Assembly (NCBI RefSeq): GCF_003346515.1
Contig: NZ_QQNA01000145.1
Location: 30,870 to 94,869, forward strand
Direction of reading: 5' to 3'
Source of the DNA: Streptomyces corynorhini
GTDB lineage: Bacteria; Actinomycetota; Actinomycetes; Streptomycetales; Streptomycetaceae
DNA: 64,000 nt
Shown here in pieces: positions 24,644 through 33,793 of the stretch. Within the stretch, counting starts at the first letter, position 1. Each line of letters starts with the position of its first letter. Under the pieces are notes generated by a model. It saw only the letters and a list, made by a program, of their open reading frames with translations, was not told where the DNA came from and did not search any database. Position numbers and translations under genes: made by a program.

Positions 24644-27074
24644 GCAGCTCGGTCAGCAGGCGTACGGCACCGCGTTTGTGCAGCGGGTCGTTGCCGTTGC
24701 CGCACTTGGGCGACTGGACGCAGGAGGGACAGCCCGCGTCGCACTCGCACGAGGCGATGGCCTCACGGGTGGCGGTGAGCCACTCGCGGGCCGTCCGGAA
24801 GGCCCGCTCCGCGAAGCCCGCGCCTCCCGGGTGGCCGTCGTACACGAAGACCGTCGGGAGCAGCGTGTCGGGATGCAGCGGCACGGAGACACCCCCGATG
24901 TCCCAGCGGTCGCAGGTGGCGAAGAGGGGCAGCATCCCGATGGACGCGTGCTCGGCCGCGTGCAGCGCGCCGCCCAGCTGCTCGGGGTTGACCCGGGCCG
25001 CGTCGAGCTGGTCCTCGGTGACCGTCCACCACACGGCGCGGGTGCGCAGGGTCCGCGGTGGCAGGTCGAGCTTGCTCTCGCCGAGCACCTCGCCGGTGAT
25101 GAGCCTGCGGCGCAGGAAGGAGACGACCTGGTTGGTGACTTCGACGGAGCCGTAGCAGAGGCGGCCCTCGCCCCACGGGATCTCGGTGTCGGTTTCGAGG
25201 ACGGAGATGGCGGTGGTGTCACGGGCGGTGGTGGAGTACGGCGGGACCGCCTCCTGGACGAGGGCGACCGAATCGGTGAGATCCAGCTCTCTCACCAGAT
25301 AGGTACGGCCCTGGTGGAGGTGGACGGCGCCTTCGTGGACGGCGGTGTGGGAGGCCGCTTCGTCCACCGTGCCCAGCAGCCGGCCCGTACCCGCCTCGAC
25401 GATCTGGACGGGACGGCCGCCCTCGCCCCGGATGTCGGCGAGGTCGGCGGCCCGCTGACGGCGGGTCCAGTACCAGCCGGTGGTGCGGCGGCGCAGCAGC
25501 CCCGCCGTCTCCAGCTGTGGCAGGAGACCGGGGGCGGCCGGGCCGAAGAGCGTCAGATCGGCCTCGGTGAGGGGAAGTTCGGCGGCGGCGGCACACAGAT
25601 GGGGGGCGAGCACATAGGGGTTGTCGGGGTCGAGGACGGTCGACTCGACGGGCTGCCGGAAGAGCGCCTCGGGGTGGTGGACGAGGAAGGTGTCCAGCGG
25701 GTCGTCCCGCGCGACCAGGACGGCCAGCGCGCCTTGGCCCGAGCGGCCGGCCCGGCCGGCCTGCTGCCACAGCGAGGCGCGGGTGCCCGGGTAGCCCGCG
25801 ATGACGACGGCGCCCAGGCCCGAGACGTCGATGCCCAGTTCCAGGGCGCTGGTGGCGGCGAGGCCGAGCAGCTCGCCGGAGTGCAGGGCGTTCTCCAGGG
25901 CGCGGCGCTCCTCCGGGAGATAGCCGCCGCGATAGGCGGCGACCCGGCGGGCCAGCGACCGGTCGACCTCGGCCAGCCGTTCCTGGGCGATGACCGAGAC
26001 GAGTTCGGCACCGCGCCGGGAGCGTACGAAGGCGACGCTGCGGACGCCCTGCACGGTCAGGTCGGTGAGGAGGTCGGCGGTCTCGGCGGTGGCGCTGCGG
26101 CGCACGGGAGCGCCCTTCTCGCCGTGCAGGTCGGTCAGCGGCGGCTCCCAGAGGGCGAACACCAGCTCGCCCCGGGGAGAGGCGTCGTCGGCGACCTCGT
26201 GGACCGGCAGGCCGGTCAGCCGCCCCGCGGACCGGGCGGGCTCGGCGGCGGTGGCCGAGGCGAGCAGGAAGACGGGATCCGCCCCGTACCGCGCGCAGAC
26301 GCGTCGCAGCCGCCGCATTACCTGTGCCACGTGGGAGCCGAATACGCCGCGGTAGGTGTGGCACTCGTCGATGACGACATAGCGCAGGGAGCGCAGGAAG
26401 GAGGCCCAGCGGGGGTGGGAGGGCAGGATGCCCCGGTGGAGCATGTCGGGGTTGGTCAGCACGTAGTTGGCGTACTGCCGGACCCATTCGCGTTCCTCGA
26501 CGGGGGTGTCCCCGTCGTAGACGGCGGGGCGCACGCTGTTGCCCAGCGGCGTCGCGAGCGCCTTGACCGAGCGGCGCTGGTCGGCGGCGAGGGCCTTGGT
26601 CGGGGCCAGGTAGAGCGCGGTCGTGCCCCGGCCGTTGGGGGCCTCCGAGCCGTCCAGGAGAGTGGACAGCACGGGCGCGAGATAGGCGAGGGACTTGCCG
26701 GAGGCGGTGCCCGTGGCGATGACGACGGACTCGCCGTCGAGGGCGTGCTCGGCGGCCCGCGCCTGATGGGTCCACGGATGGTCGATCCCGGCCAGCCGAA
26801 TGGCGTTGATCACTTCCGGGCGGATGCGATCGGGCCAGACCGCATGACGTCCCTCACGTGGGGGCAGGTGCTCCGTATGGGTGATGCGCGCAGCGCGGCC
26901 CGCCCCCGTGGCGAGCCGGTCGAGGATCGTGTGGGGGGAGGGGCTGTCGCCCCCGCTCTCCGGGCGTCCACCGGGGTGCTGATTCGTGGCCATCGGCACC
27001 GAGTCTGTCACTGGTGTGACGGACAATGGTCCGAAGGCGTCGTGCATGACTGCTGGTAAGTGATTGAATGCCAT
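24525..27074 (-). CDS. DEAD/DEAH-box helicase with C-terminal zinc-cysteine (DUF1998-type) domain
   Basis: This protein of about 849 aa is a superfamily 2 helicase: motif I GTASGKS, motif II VIDECHTY (DECH), motif III ASATAAEP and motif VI QQAGRAGRSGQ. The C-terminal cysteines (CECDAGCPSC, then PKCGNGND) mark the MrfA/YprA/DUF1998 group, which in Bacillus repairs mitomycin adducts. Start ATG (MAFNHLPAVMHD) is chosen by resemblance to Streptomyces homologues; a frame extends further upstream over bldG and is rejected. MATNQHPG at 26993 is another candidate. Confidence 0.9.
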   Translation of the reverse strand: MAFNHLPAVMHDAFGPLSVTPVTDSVPMATNQHPGGRPESGGDSPSPHTILDRLATGAGRAARITHTEHLPPREGRHAVWPDRIRPEVINAIRLAGIDHPWTHQARAAEHALDGESVVIATGTASGKSLAYLAPVLSTLLDGSEAPNGRGTTALYLAPTKALAADQRRSVKALATPLGNSVRPAVYDGDTPVEEREWVRQYANYVLTNPDMLHRGILPSHPRWASFLRSLRYVVIDECHTYRGVFGSHVAQVMRRLRRVCARYGADPVFLLASATAAEPARSAGRLTGLPVHEVADDASPRGELVFALWEPPLTDLHGEKGAPVRRSATAETADLLTDLTVQGVRSVAFVRSRRGAELVSVIAQERLAEVDRSLARRVAAYRGGYLPEERRALENALHSGELLGLAATSALELGIDVSGLGAVVIAGYPGTRASLWQQAGRAGRSGQGALAVLVARDDPLDTFLVHHPEALFRQPVESTVLDPDNPYVLAPHLCAAAAELPLTEADLTLFGPAAPGLLPQLETAGLLRRRTTGWYWTRRQRAADLADIRGEGGRPVQIVEAGTGRLLGTVDEAASHTAVHEGAVHLHQGRTYLVRELDLTDSVALVQEAVPPYSTTARDTTAISVLETDTEIPWGEGRLCYGSVEVTNQVVSFLRRRLITGEVLGESKLDLPPRTLRTRAVWWTVTEDQLDAARVNPEQLGGALHAAEHASIGMLPLFATCDRWDIGGVSVPLHPDTLLPTVFVYDGHPGGAGFAERAFRTAREWLTATREAIASCECDAGCPSCVQSPKCGNGNDPLHKRGAVRLLTELLKSAPGEETRVERSPVAKAKAEVAAAGAETAAPQGPPEP

Positions 27075-27153
27075 CGCGGCTGGCGATACGTCCCCTGGCT
27101 CCGTCGGGGAGACCCGAGGGGCGACCGCTCGATAGCAAGGTGCTGGAGGATCC

Positions 27154-27495
27154 GTGGACCTGTCCCTGTCGACTCGCACTGTTGGCGACCGTACGGTCGT
27201 CGAGGTCGGTGGCGAGATTGATGTGTATACCGCGCCCAAGCTGCGCGAGCAGTTGGTCGAGTTGGTGAACGACGGCAGCTACCACCTGGTAGTGGACATG
27301 GAAGGCGTGGACTTCCTGGACTCGACCGGCCTGGGCGTTCTCGTGGGCGGACTGAAGCGTGTGCGTGCCCATGAGGGCTCGCTGCGGCTGGTCTGCAACC
27401 AGGAGCGCATTCTCAAGATTTTCCGGATCACCGGTCTGACCAAGGTGTTCCCGATCCACAACTCGGTCGACGAGGCCGTGAACGCCACCGACTGA
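27154..27495 (+). CDS. bldG: Anti-sigma factor antagonist BldG
   Basis: This 113-aa STAS protein, a SpoIIAA relative, has the phosphorylation motif [12 protein letters not shown]. In Streptomyces it is required for aerial growth and antibiotic production, acting by partner switching with anti-sigma kinases. The GTG start has GGAGG four bases upstream. The gene is divergent from the helicase and precedes an ATP-binding partner gene by about 100 bp, the known bldG arrangement. Confidence 0.96.
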   Translation: MDLSLSTRTVGDRTVVEVGGEIDVYTAPKLREQLVELVNDGSYHLVVDMEGVDFLDSTGLGVLVGGLKRVRAHEGSLRLVCNQERILKIFRITGLTKVFPIHNSVDEAVNATD

Positions 27496-27595
27496 GGTCG
27501 CGGCCTTTCCGGAGGATCGAGGCAGAGGCACCGGGCGCCACGTCCGGATGCCCCCGCCTGTGAGTTCGCACGCTCGTACGTTCGAGGGGGATCGC

Positions 27596-28051
27596 ATGGC
27601 CACCGTTGAACTCCGCTTCAGCGCCCAGCCCGAACACGTCAGGACGGCCCGTCTGGTGGCCGCTGCCGTGGCTCGTCGGGCGGGCGTCGATGAGGCTGTG
27701 TTGGACGAGGTCAGACTCGCCGTCGGTGAGGCGTGCAGCCGGGCTGTCGGCCTGCATCGGGGGCACGGCATCACCGCCCCGGTGCGGGTCGTGCTGACCG
27801 AGGAGGAGAAAGTCTTCTCCATCGAGGTCGGCGACGGCGTGTCCGGAGCGGGCGGCGGTGGCACCGGGGAATCCTCCGGTGCCGACGGAGCCTCCTCGGG
27901 CGAGCTTCAGGAGAGCGACGCGGAGGGCGAGGACGAGATGGGCCTCGCGGTCATCAGTGGCCTCGTCGACGACGTGGAGGTCACCTCGGATGCCGACGGG
28001 GGTGTCATCCGGATGAGCTGGCCCACCACGCCGGCGGTGACGCCGCCCTGA
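27596..28051 (+). CDS. ATP-binding (GHKL) anti-sigma-type protein, BldG partner
   Basis: This 151-aa protein shows the HATPase signature DEVRLAVGEACSRAV (N-box region altered) and EMGLAVISGLVDDVEV near the C-terminus. It matches the gene downstream of bldG in Streptomyces (SCO3548, also called apgA in my recollection), which interacts with BldG. An acidic, glycine-rich loop (residues ~82-115) interrupts the fold. Start ATG 27596 follows GAGGGGG. A strong terminator ends the unit. Confidence 0.85.
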   Translation: MATVELRFSAQPEHVRTARLVAAAVARRAGVDEAVLDEVRLAVGEACSRAVGLHRGHGITAPVRVVLTEEEKVFSIEVGDGVSGAGGGGTGESSGADGASSGELQESDAEGEDEMGLAVISGLVDDVEVTSDADGGVIRMSWPTTPAVTPP

Positions 28052-28170
28052 TCCCGTCCGCTCTGATCGTGTCCGGCCGGTCATGGAGTGTCCGGTCCGG
28101 TCCGGTCCGGTGCCGGGCGAGTGATTCCTTCTCCTGATCGACTTTTCAGAAAGATCCTTCCGATCTTGGG

Positions 28171-28195
28171 AAAGACCCTGCCGAGCAGGGTCTTT
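28171..28195 (+). terminator. Rho-independent terminator after the bldG unit
   Basis: AAAGACCCTG (28171-28180) pairs perfectly with CAGGGTCTTT (28186-28195) around CCGAG, followed by a T-rich CTTCATTT tail. Confidence 0.92.
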
Positions 28196-28227
28196 CTTCA
28201 TTTCCCGACGAAATCCCCAGGTTATTG

Positions 28228-28243
28228 ATCATTGATCAATGAT
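28228..28243. promoter_or_regulatory. 16-bp perfect palindrome ATCATTGATCAATGAT upstream of hppA
   Basis: A perfect AT-only-flanked palindrome centred at 28235/28236, 85 bp before the hppA start and just after the terminator. It has the form of an operator for a dimeric regulator. Confidence 0.7.
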
Positions 28244-28327
28244 TCTGTTCTGTGGCGTGCTCTGTTTCGATCGGGTGCGGCTCCCTACAATCCGTCCATC
28301 TTGAACGCTGAGCGTCAAGGAGGACGA

Positions 28328-30685
28328 ATGGCGGGGCACTTCCATCCACACCTGTCCGAGCACCCCACTTCTCTCGCGGCCGCGGTACTCACCGACGGCA
28401 ACCGGCTCATCGTGATCGTCATCGCGGTCGTCGCGCTGGCGGCCCTGTTCGTCGCCCAACTGCTGGTGCGCCAGGTGCTGGCCGCCGACGAGGGCACGCG
28501 TTCCATGAAAGAGATCGCAGCGGCCGTGCAGGAGGGCGCCAACGCCTATCTGGCACGGCAGTTGCGCACCCTCGGCGTTTTCGCCTTCGTGGTGTTCTTT
28601 CTGCTGATGCTGTTACCGGCGGACAACTGGTCGCAGCGTGCGGGACGTTCGCTGTTCTTCCTGGTGGGTGCGTTCTTCTCGGCGGCCACCGGTTACATCG
28701 GCATGCGTCTGGCGGTACGCAGCAATGTGCGGGTGGCCGCCGCCGCGAGGGAGGCGACACCCGCGGAGGGCGAGCCGGAAAAGGATCTGACCACGGTTTC
28801 CCACAAGGCGATGAAGATCGCGTTCCGCACGGGTGGCGTGGTCGGCATGATCACCGTGGGGCTCGGGCTGCTCGGTGCCTCCTGCGTGGTCCTGGTCTAC
28901 GCCGCCGACGCCCCCAAGGTCCTGGAGGGGTTCGGACTCGGGGCGGCCCTCATCGCCATGTTCATGCGCGTCGGCGGCGGCATCTTCACCAAGGCCGCCG
29001 ACGTCGGGGCGGATCTGGTCGGCAAGGTGGAACAGGGCATCCCCGAGGACGATCCGCGCAACGCCGCCACCATCGCGGACAACGTGGGCGACAACGTCGG
29101 CGACTGCGCGGGCATGGCCGCCGACCTCTTCGAGTCGTACGCCGTGACGCTGGTCGCCGCGCTGATCCTCGGCAAGGCGGCGTTCGGGGACTTCGGACTC
29201 GCCTTCCCGCTGATCGTCCCCGCGATCGGCGTGATCACCGCGATGATCGGGATCTTCGCGGTCGCCCCGCGCCGCAGCGACCGCAGCGGCATGTCGGCCA
29301 TCAACCGCGGCTTCTTCATCTCGGCCGTGATCTCGCTCGTCCTGGTGGCCGTGGCGGTCTTCGTCTACCTGCCCTCCAGCTACGCCGAGCTGGACGGGGT
29401 GACCGACCGCGCGATCCTCGGACACGGCGGCGACCCGAGGGTGCTGGCGCTGGTCGCCGTCGCCATCGGGATCGTCCTCGCCGCGCTGATCCAGCAGCTG
29501 ACCGGGTACTTCACCGAGACCACCCGGCGCCCGGTCAGGGACATCGGGAAATCGGCCCTGACCGGCCCCGCCACGGTGGTGCTCGCGGGCATCGCCATCG
29601 GCCTCGAATCGGCCGTCTACACGGCGCTGCTGATCGGCCTGGCGGTGTACGGGGCGTTCCTGCTCGGCGGCACATCGATCATGCTCGCCCTGTTCGCGGT
29701 GGCGCTGGCCGGTACGGGGCTGCTCACCACCGTCGGCGTCATCGTCGCCATGGACACCTTCGGCCCGGTCTCCGACAACGCCCAGGGCATCGCCGAGATG
29801 TCCGGCGACGTCCAGGGCGCGGGCGCGCAGGTGCTCACCGACCTCGACGCGGTCGGCAACACCACGAAGGCCATCACGAAGGGCATCGCCATCGCCACGG
29901 CCGTACTCGCCGCGGCGGCGCTCTTCGGCTCGTACCGGGACGCCATCGCCACCGCCGTGGCCGATGTGGGGGCCGGGGCGAGCGGGCTGACGCTCAGTCT
30001 GGACATCTCGCAGCCGAACAACCTGTTCGGGCTGATCATCGGCTCCGCCGTCGTCTTCCTCTTCTCCGGGCTGGCGATCAACGCGGTCTCGCGGTCGGCC
30101 GGCTCCGTGGTCTACGAGGTGCGGCGGCAGTTCCGCGAGCACCCGGGGATCATGGACTACACGGAGAAGCCCGAATACGGCCGTGTCGTCGACATCTGTA
30201 CCAAGGACGCGCTCCGCGAGCTGGCCACCCCCGGCCTGCTCGCCGTTCTCACACCGATCGCGGTGGGTTTCTCGCTCGGGGTCGGGGCGCTCGGGTCCTT
30301 CCTGGCGGGCGCGATCGGCACCGGCACGCTGATGGCCGTCTTCCTCGCCAACTCCGGCGGTGCCTGGGACAACGCCAAGAAGATGGTCGAGGACGGCCAC
30401 CACGGCGGCAAGGGCAGCGCCGCCCACGCCGCCACGGTCATCGGCGACACCGTCGGGGATCCGTTCAAGGACACCGCGGGGCCCGCCATCAACCCGCTGC
30501 TGAAGGTGATGAACCTGGTGGCGCTGCTCATCGCCCCGGCGGTGGTGCAGTTCAGCTACGGCGACAACGCCAACGCCGGGATCCGGGCTCTGGTGACGGC
30601 GCTGGCGCTCGTCGTGATCATCGGGGCGGTGTACGTGTCCAAGAGGCGCTCGGTCACGGTGGACGACAGCGTCCCCGTGTCATGA
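28328..30685 (+). CDS. hppA: H+-translocating membrane pyrophosphatase
   Basis: This 785-aa enzyme pumps protons with the energy of pyrophosphate hydrolysis. It has about 16 membrane helices, substrate-binding segments DVGADLVGKVEQGIPEDDPR and DNVGDNVGDCAGMAADLFE, and the C-terminal GGAWDNAKK region. Lys in GNTTKAITKG points to the K+-independent subclass (the K+-dependent class has Ala there). Ribosome site AAGGAGG is 3-9 bp upstream. Codon 96 (28613-28615) is TTA, unusual for a core gene. A long hairpin follows. Confidence 0.95.
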   Translation: MAGHFHPHLSEHPTSLAAAVLTDGNRLIVIVIAVVALAALFVAQLLVRQVLAADEGTRSMKEIAAAVQEGANAYLARQLRTLGVFAFVVFFLLMLLPADNWSQRAGRSLFFLVGAFFSAATGYIGMRLAVRSNVRVAAAAREATPAEGEPEKDLTTVSHKAMKIAFRTGGVVGMITVGLGLLGASCVVLVYAADAPKVLEGFGLGAALIAMFMRVGGGIFTKAADVGADLVGKVEQGIPEDDPRNAATIADNVGDNVGDCAGMAADLFESYAVTLVAALILGKAAFGDFGLAFPLIVPAIGVITAMIGIFAVAPRRSDRSGMSAINRGFFISAVISLVLVAVAVFVYLPSSYAELDGVTDRAILGHGGDPRVLALVAVAIGIVLAALIQQLTGYFTETTRRPVRDIGKSALTGPATVVLAGIAIGLESAVYTALLIGLAVYGAFLLGGTSIMLALFAVALAGTGLLTTVGVIVAMDTFGPVSDNAQGIAEMSGDVQGAGAQVLTDLDAVGNTTKAITKGIAIATAVLAAAALFGSYRDAIATAVADVGAGASGLTLSLDISQPNNLFGLIIGSAVVFLFSGLAINAVSRSAGSVVYEVRRQFREHPGIMDYTEKPEYGRVVDICTKDALRELATPGLLAVLTPIAVGFSLGVGALGSFLAGAIGTGTLMAVFLANSGGAWDNAKKMVEDGHHGGKGSAAHAATVIGDTVGDPFKDTAGPAINPLLKVMNLVALLIAPAVVQFSYGDNANAGIRALVTALALVVIIGAVYVSKRRSVTVDDSVPVS

Positions 30686-30719
30686 GCCCGCCACCGGTGG
30701 GATAACGCGGAGCCGGGCG

Positions 30720-30768
30720 GGCGGAGCGGGCGGGGGAGCGGGCAGGGAGCGCCCCCGCCCGCTCCGCC
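30720..30768 (+). terminator. 17-bp-stem terminator after hppA
   Basis: The arm at 30720-30736 (GGCGGAGCGGGCGGGGG) is the exact reverse complement of 30752-30768, with a 15-nt loop. It starts 35 bp past the hppA stop. Confidence 0.88.
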
Positions 30769-30953
30769 TCGTGCCTGCCCGCCCCGTTCCGCCCGCGCTC
30801 TGTTCGCGTGGGGCGGAACGCCCGGTGGGCGTGAGGTGTCTCTCTCTTGGTGCAAATGGCTGCAATAGCATACGGATCGGACGTTCGGCGCGGGGTTGTC
30901 GCCCTCTCGGCGTGTATGTTCCGGGGCCGAGAGCCTTGGAAGGGACCCATCCG

Positions 30954-31553
30954 GTGAACAAGAAGCTTGTAGCCGCGCTGTCCGGCGGTGCGGTACTGCT
31001 CATGGCGCTGTCCGGCTGCAGTGGTGGCGACGACACTGACAGCAAGGTGAACAACTGGGCGAAGAAGGTCTGTGATCAGGTTCAGCCCCAGCTGACGAAG
31101 ATCGCGAGTGCCAACAACTCCATTCAGCAGGCCACCTCGGACCGCAGCAAGCCCGCCGAGGTCCAGCAGACCGATTCCGCCGCCTTCCAGTCGATTTCCC
31201 AGGCGTACAAGGCGCTGGGCACCGCCGTGGACAGCGCGGGTGCCCCGCCCGGCGACGAGGGCGAGAAGACCCAGCAGGAGGCCGTCAAGGAGCTGAACGC
31301 CACGTCGACGGCGTACGCGGGGCTCAAGACCAAGGTCGACGCACTCGACACGAAGGACCAGGCGAAGTTCGCCGACGGCCTCAAGGGCGTCGCGGACGAG
31401 CTGGAGAAGCTCAGCACGAGCGGCGACCACGCCCTCCAGCGGCTTCAGTCGGGTGACGTCGGCAAGGCCATGGCCCGGCAGCCCGGCTGCCAGAAGCCGT
31501 CCCCCTCGACGGGCGGCTCCAGCGCCCCGACGGCGGCCGGCGGCCAGTCCTGA
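30954..31553 (+). CDS. Small secreted lipoprotein, unknown function
   Basis: This 199-aa protein has a typical lipoprotein signal MNKKLVAALSGG and lipobox ALSGC. The mature part is Gln/Lys/Ala-rich and likely all-helical (heptad-like QVQPQLTKIASANNSI), with two cysteines that could pair, and a Ser/Pro/Gly tail. Family is widespread in Streptomyces beside hppA-topA; no function is established that I know. GTG start has GGAAGGGA 8 bp upstream. Two hairpins follow. Confidence 0.85.
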   Translation: MNKKLVAALSGGAVLLMALSGCSGGDDTDSKVNNWAKKVCDQVQPQLTKIASANNSIQQATSDRSKPAEVQQTDSAAFQSISQAYKALGTAVDSAGAPPGDEGEKTQQEAVKELNATSTAYAGLKTKVDALDTKDQAKFADGLKGVADELEKLSTSGDHALQRLQSGDVGKAMARQPGCQKPSPSTGGSSAPTAAGGQS

Positions 31554-31587
31554 CGGGGCCTCACCCCCACGGCGACCCGCCTGGCGC

Positions 31588-31612
31588 CACGACCGCGCGG
31601 CGCGCGGTCGTG
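31588..31612 (+). terminator. 11-bp-stem terminator after the lipoprotein gene
   Basis: CACGACCGCGC (31588-31598) pairs with GCGCGGTCGTG (31602-31612) across a GGC loop, 35 bp past the stop codon. Confidence 0.8.
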
Positions 31613-31680
31613 ACCGCGATGGCGTGCCGCCGCTGCCGCCCGGTACCGGGCGCCGACGGACGGCTCCGCGGGTGAAATCA

Positions 31681-31713
31681 GCGGCCCGGCCCCCGAATCG
31701 GGGACCGGGCCGC
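31681..31713 (+). terminator. Second hairpin just upstream of the methyltransferase gene
   Basis: GCGGCCCGG (31681-31689) pairs with CCGGGCCGC (31705-31713), with an inner CCCC/GGGG stem. It lies only 35 bp before the next start, so it may shape that leader rather than terminate. Confidence 0.55.
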
Positions 31714-31748
31714 GAGCCGTTGTCAGTGGGAGCGGCCACAATGGGCGG

Positions 31749-33251
31749 GTGAGTACGACCAGCCTTCCCGCGTCCGACCACTCGCCCCGACTCCGCGCGG
31801 CCCTGCTCGCCGCCGACTTCACCGCCGACGGTCTGCTCGACCTGCTCGGCGCCTCCGCCTACGCCGCGCTGGCCCGCAGCGAGACCGTGCCCGCGCTGCG
31901 CGCCACCGGTGGTGACACCCCGCTCGAAACGCTCGTGCGGCTCTTTCTCCTCCAGGGCCCCGTCCCGCACGCGGCGGCCCGCGCCGCGCTCCCGCTCGAC
32001 GAGGCGCTGGCCGACGGCTGGGTCGTACGGGACGGCGAGGAGATCCGCGCGACGGTGGACGTGCGGCCGTACGGCGGACCCGAGGGCCAGGACTGGTTCA
32101 TCGTCTCCGACCTGGGCTGCGCCGTCGGCGGCGCCTCGGGCGCGAGCGGCCATGGCGAGGGCGTGGTGCTCGGTGTCGGCGGCGCCTCCACGACGCTGGC
32201 GGGGCTCACGGTCCGTACGCCCGTCGGCAGCGCGCTGGACCTCGGCGCCGGCTCCGGCATCCAGGCGCTGCACGCAGCCCAGCAAGCCACACGGGTCACC
32301 GCCACTGATCTCAACCCGCGCGCGCTCGGCTTCACCCGGCTGACCCTCGCCCTCTCCGACGCGCCGCCCGCCGAGCTGCGCGAGGGCTCACTGTTCGAGC
32401 CGGTGGCGGACGAGACGTACGACCTGATCGTCTCGAACCCGCCGTTCGTGATCTCACCCGGCGCCCGGCTCACCTACCGGGACGGCGGGATGGGCGGGGA
32501 CGATCTGTGCCGCACGCTCGTTCAGCAGACGGGCGAGCGGCTGAACAAGGGCGGGTTCGCCCACTTCCTCGCCAACTGGCAGCACGTGGAGGGGGAGGAG
32601 TGGCAGGAGCGGCTGCGTTCCTGGGTGCCGCGCGGCTGCGACGCCTGGATCGTGCAGCGCGAGGTCCAGGACATCACGCAGTACGCCGAGCTGTGGCTGC
32701 GCGACAGCGGTGACCACCGCGGCGACCCGGAGGCGTACGCCGCGCGGTACGGGGCCTGGCTGGACGAGTTCGAGGCGCACGGCACCAAAGCGGTGGGTTT
32801 CGGCTGGATCACGCTCAGGAGGTCGGACAGCGACCGGCCGTCGATCGTCGCGGAGGAGTGGCCCCACCCGGTGGAGCAGCCGCTCGGACCGACGGTGCGG
32901 GCGCATTTCGAGCGGCAGGACTATCTGCGGACACACGACGACGCCGCGCTTCTCACCGGCCGTTTCACGCTGGCGCCCGAGGTGGTTCAGGAGCAGGTCG
33001 GGCTGCCGGGGGCCGAGGACCCGGAGCACGTGGTGCTCCGTCAGAACCGGGGCATGCGCCGGGCGACCAAGGTCGACACGGTCGCTGCGGGGTTCGCGGG
33101 GGTCAGCGACGGGACCCTGAGCGCCGGGCGGATCCTGGACGCCATCGCGCAACTGACGGGGGAGGACGCGGTGCTGCTGCGCGACCGTACGCCGCAGGCG
33201 GTCCGGCTGCTGGTGGAGGAGGGCTTCCTGGAGCCGGTCCCCGAGCCGTGA
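31749..33251 (+). CDS. Class I SAM-dependent methyltransferase, RlmG/PrmC-like
   Basis: This 500-aa protein has an N-terminal winged-helix-like part (residues 10-115), then a Rossmann methyltransferase fold with SAM motif LDLGAGSGIQAL (about 164-175) and IVSNPPFVIS, the NPPF motif of enzymes that methylate amide or exocyclic amine nitrogens (RNA, DNA or protein glutamine). The C-terminal half is unique to actinobacterial members. GTG start, weak ribosome site. Substrate unknown. It is conserved next to topA in Streptomyces. Confidence 0.86.
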   Translation: MSTTSLPASDHSPRLRAALLAADFTADGLLDLLGASAYAALARSETVPALRATGGDTPLETLVRLFLLQGPVPHAAARAALPLDEALADGWVVRDGEEIRATVDVRPYGGPEGQDWFIVSDLGCAVGGASGASGHGEGVVLGVGGASTTLAGLTVRTPVGSALDLGAGSGIQALHAAQQATRVTATDLNPRALGFTRLTLALSDAPPAELREGSLFEPVADETYDLIVSNPPFVISPGARLTYRDGGMGGDDLCRTLVQQTGERLNKGGFAHFLANWQHVEGEEWQERLRSWVPRGCDAWIVQREVQDITQYAELWLRDSGDHRGDPEAYAARYGAWLDEFEAHGTKAVGFGWITLRRSDSDRPSIVAEEWPHPVEQPLGPTVRAHFERQDYLRTHDDAALLTGRFTLAPEVVQEQVGLPGAEDPEHVVLRQNRGMRRATKVDTVAAGFAGVSDGTLSAGRILDAIAQLTGEDAVLLRDRTPQAVRLLVEEGFLEPVPEP

Positions 33252-33595
33252 CAACGCCGGGCCGAGGCCGTCGCGCATGGATCCGGCGCGCACGGAGCTG
33301 GCGCGCACGGAGCTGGCCTGCATGGATCCGTCGTGTAGGGAGCTGGCGTGCACGGATCCGGCGCGTAAGGGGCCTGCGGCGGTCGGGGACTGCGGGGCGG
33401 GGAGGGAGCGCGTGCCCGGCGCCTTACGGGGAGCGGGCAGCGGGGGCGCGTGGCGCGGACGCCCCCGCGCTTCGGGGTAACCCGCGTACGCCGTTCACCC
33501 GGAGTTCGCGCCGGTGACGCCCCGGGGTGCCAGCCTCGGCCTCCGGGGATGTCGGCGCCCCTCGGCGGGCGCCACGGGTGGACGGGGGCGGGACG
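33252..33595. other. Intergenic region dominated by 15-bp tandem repeats
   Basis: This 344-bp gap separates the methyltransferase and a small membrane protein. Its first third is a degenerate 15-bp repeat array (33265-33369); the rest is GC-rich without clear signals. Confidence 0.7.
33265..33369. repeat. About seven degenerate 15-bp tandem repeats
   Basis: Units start at 33265, 33280, 33295, 33310, 33325, 33340 and 33355. Examples are GATCCGGCGCGCACG and GAGCTGGCGCGCACG. The array begins 14 bp past the methyltransferase stop. Confidence 0.88.
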
Positions 33596-33793
33596 ATGGA
33601 GAGTGGACCGGCGATCTTCGCGGGGACGACGTTCGCGCTGTTCGGGGCGGGGATCCTGCTCTGGACGGGGGCGCGAGTGCTGCACGGGCGGCCGGTGGCC
33701 CTCGGCGCGCGGCCGAAAGCGGCCATTACTGTCACGACACTCTCGGGCGTGGTCTTTCTCGCTCTCGGCCTGTGGTGCTTCGGACGTATGTGA
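33596..33793 (+). CDS. Small two-helix membrane protein, unknown
   Basis: This 65-aa protein begins MESGPAIFAGTTFALFGAG and has two hydrophobic helices (about residues 6-26 and 41-61) joined by a basic loop, ending CFGRM. Ribosome site GGGGGCGGG is just upstream. Streptomyces have similar short proteins at this place. No function can be assigned. Confidence 0.7.
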   Translation: MESGPAIFAGTTFALFGAGILLWTGARVLHGRPVALGARPKAAITVTTLSGVVFLALGLWCFGRM

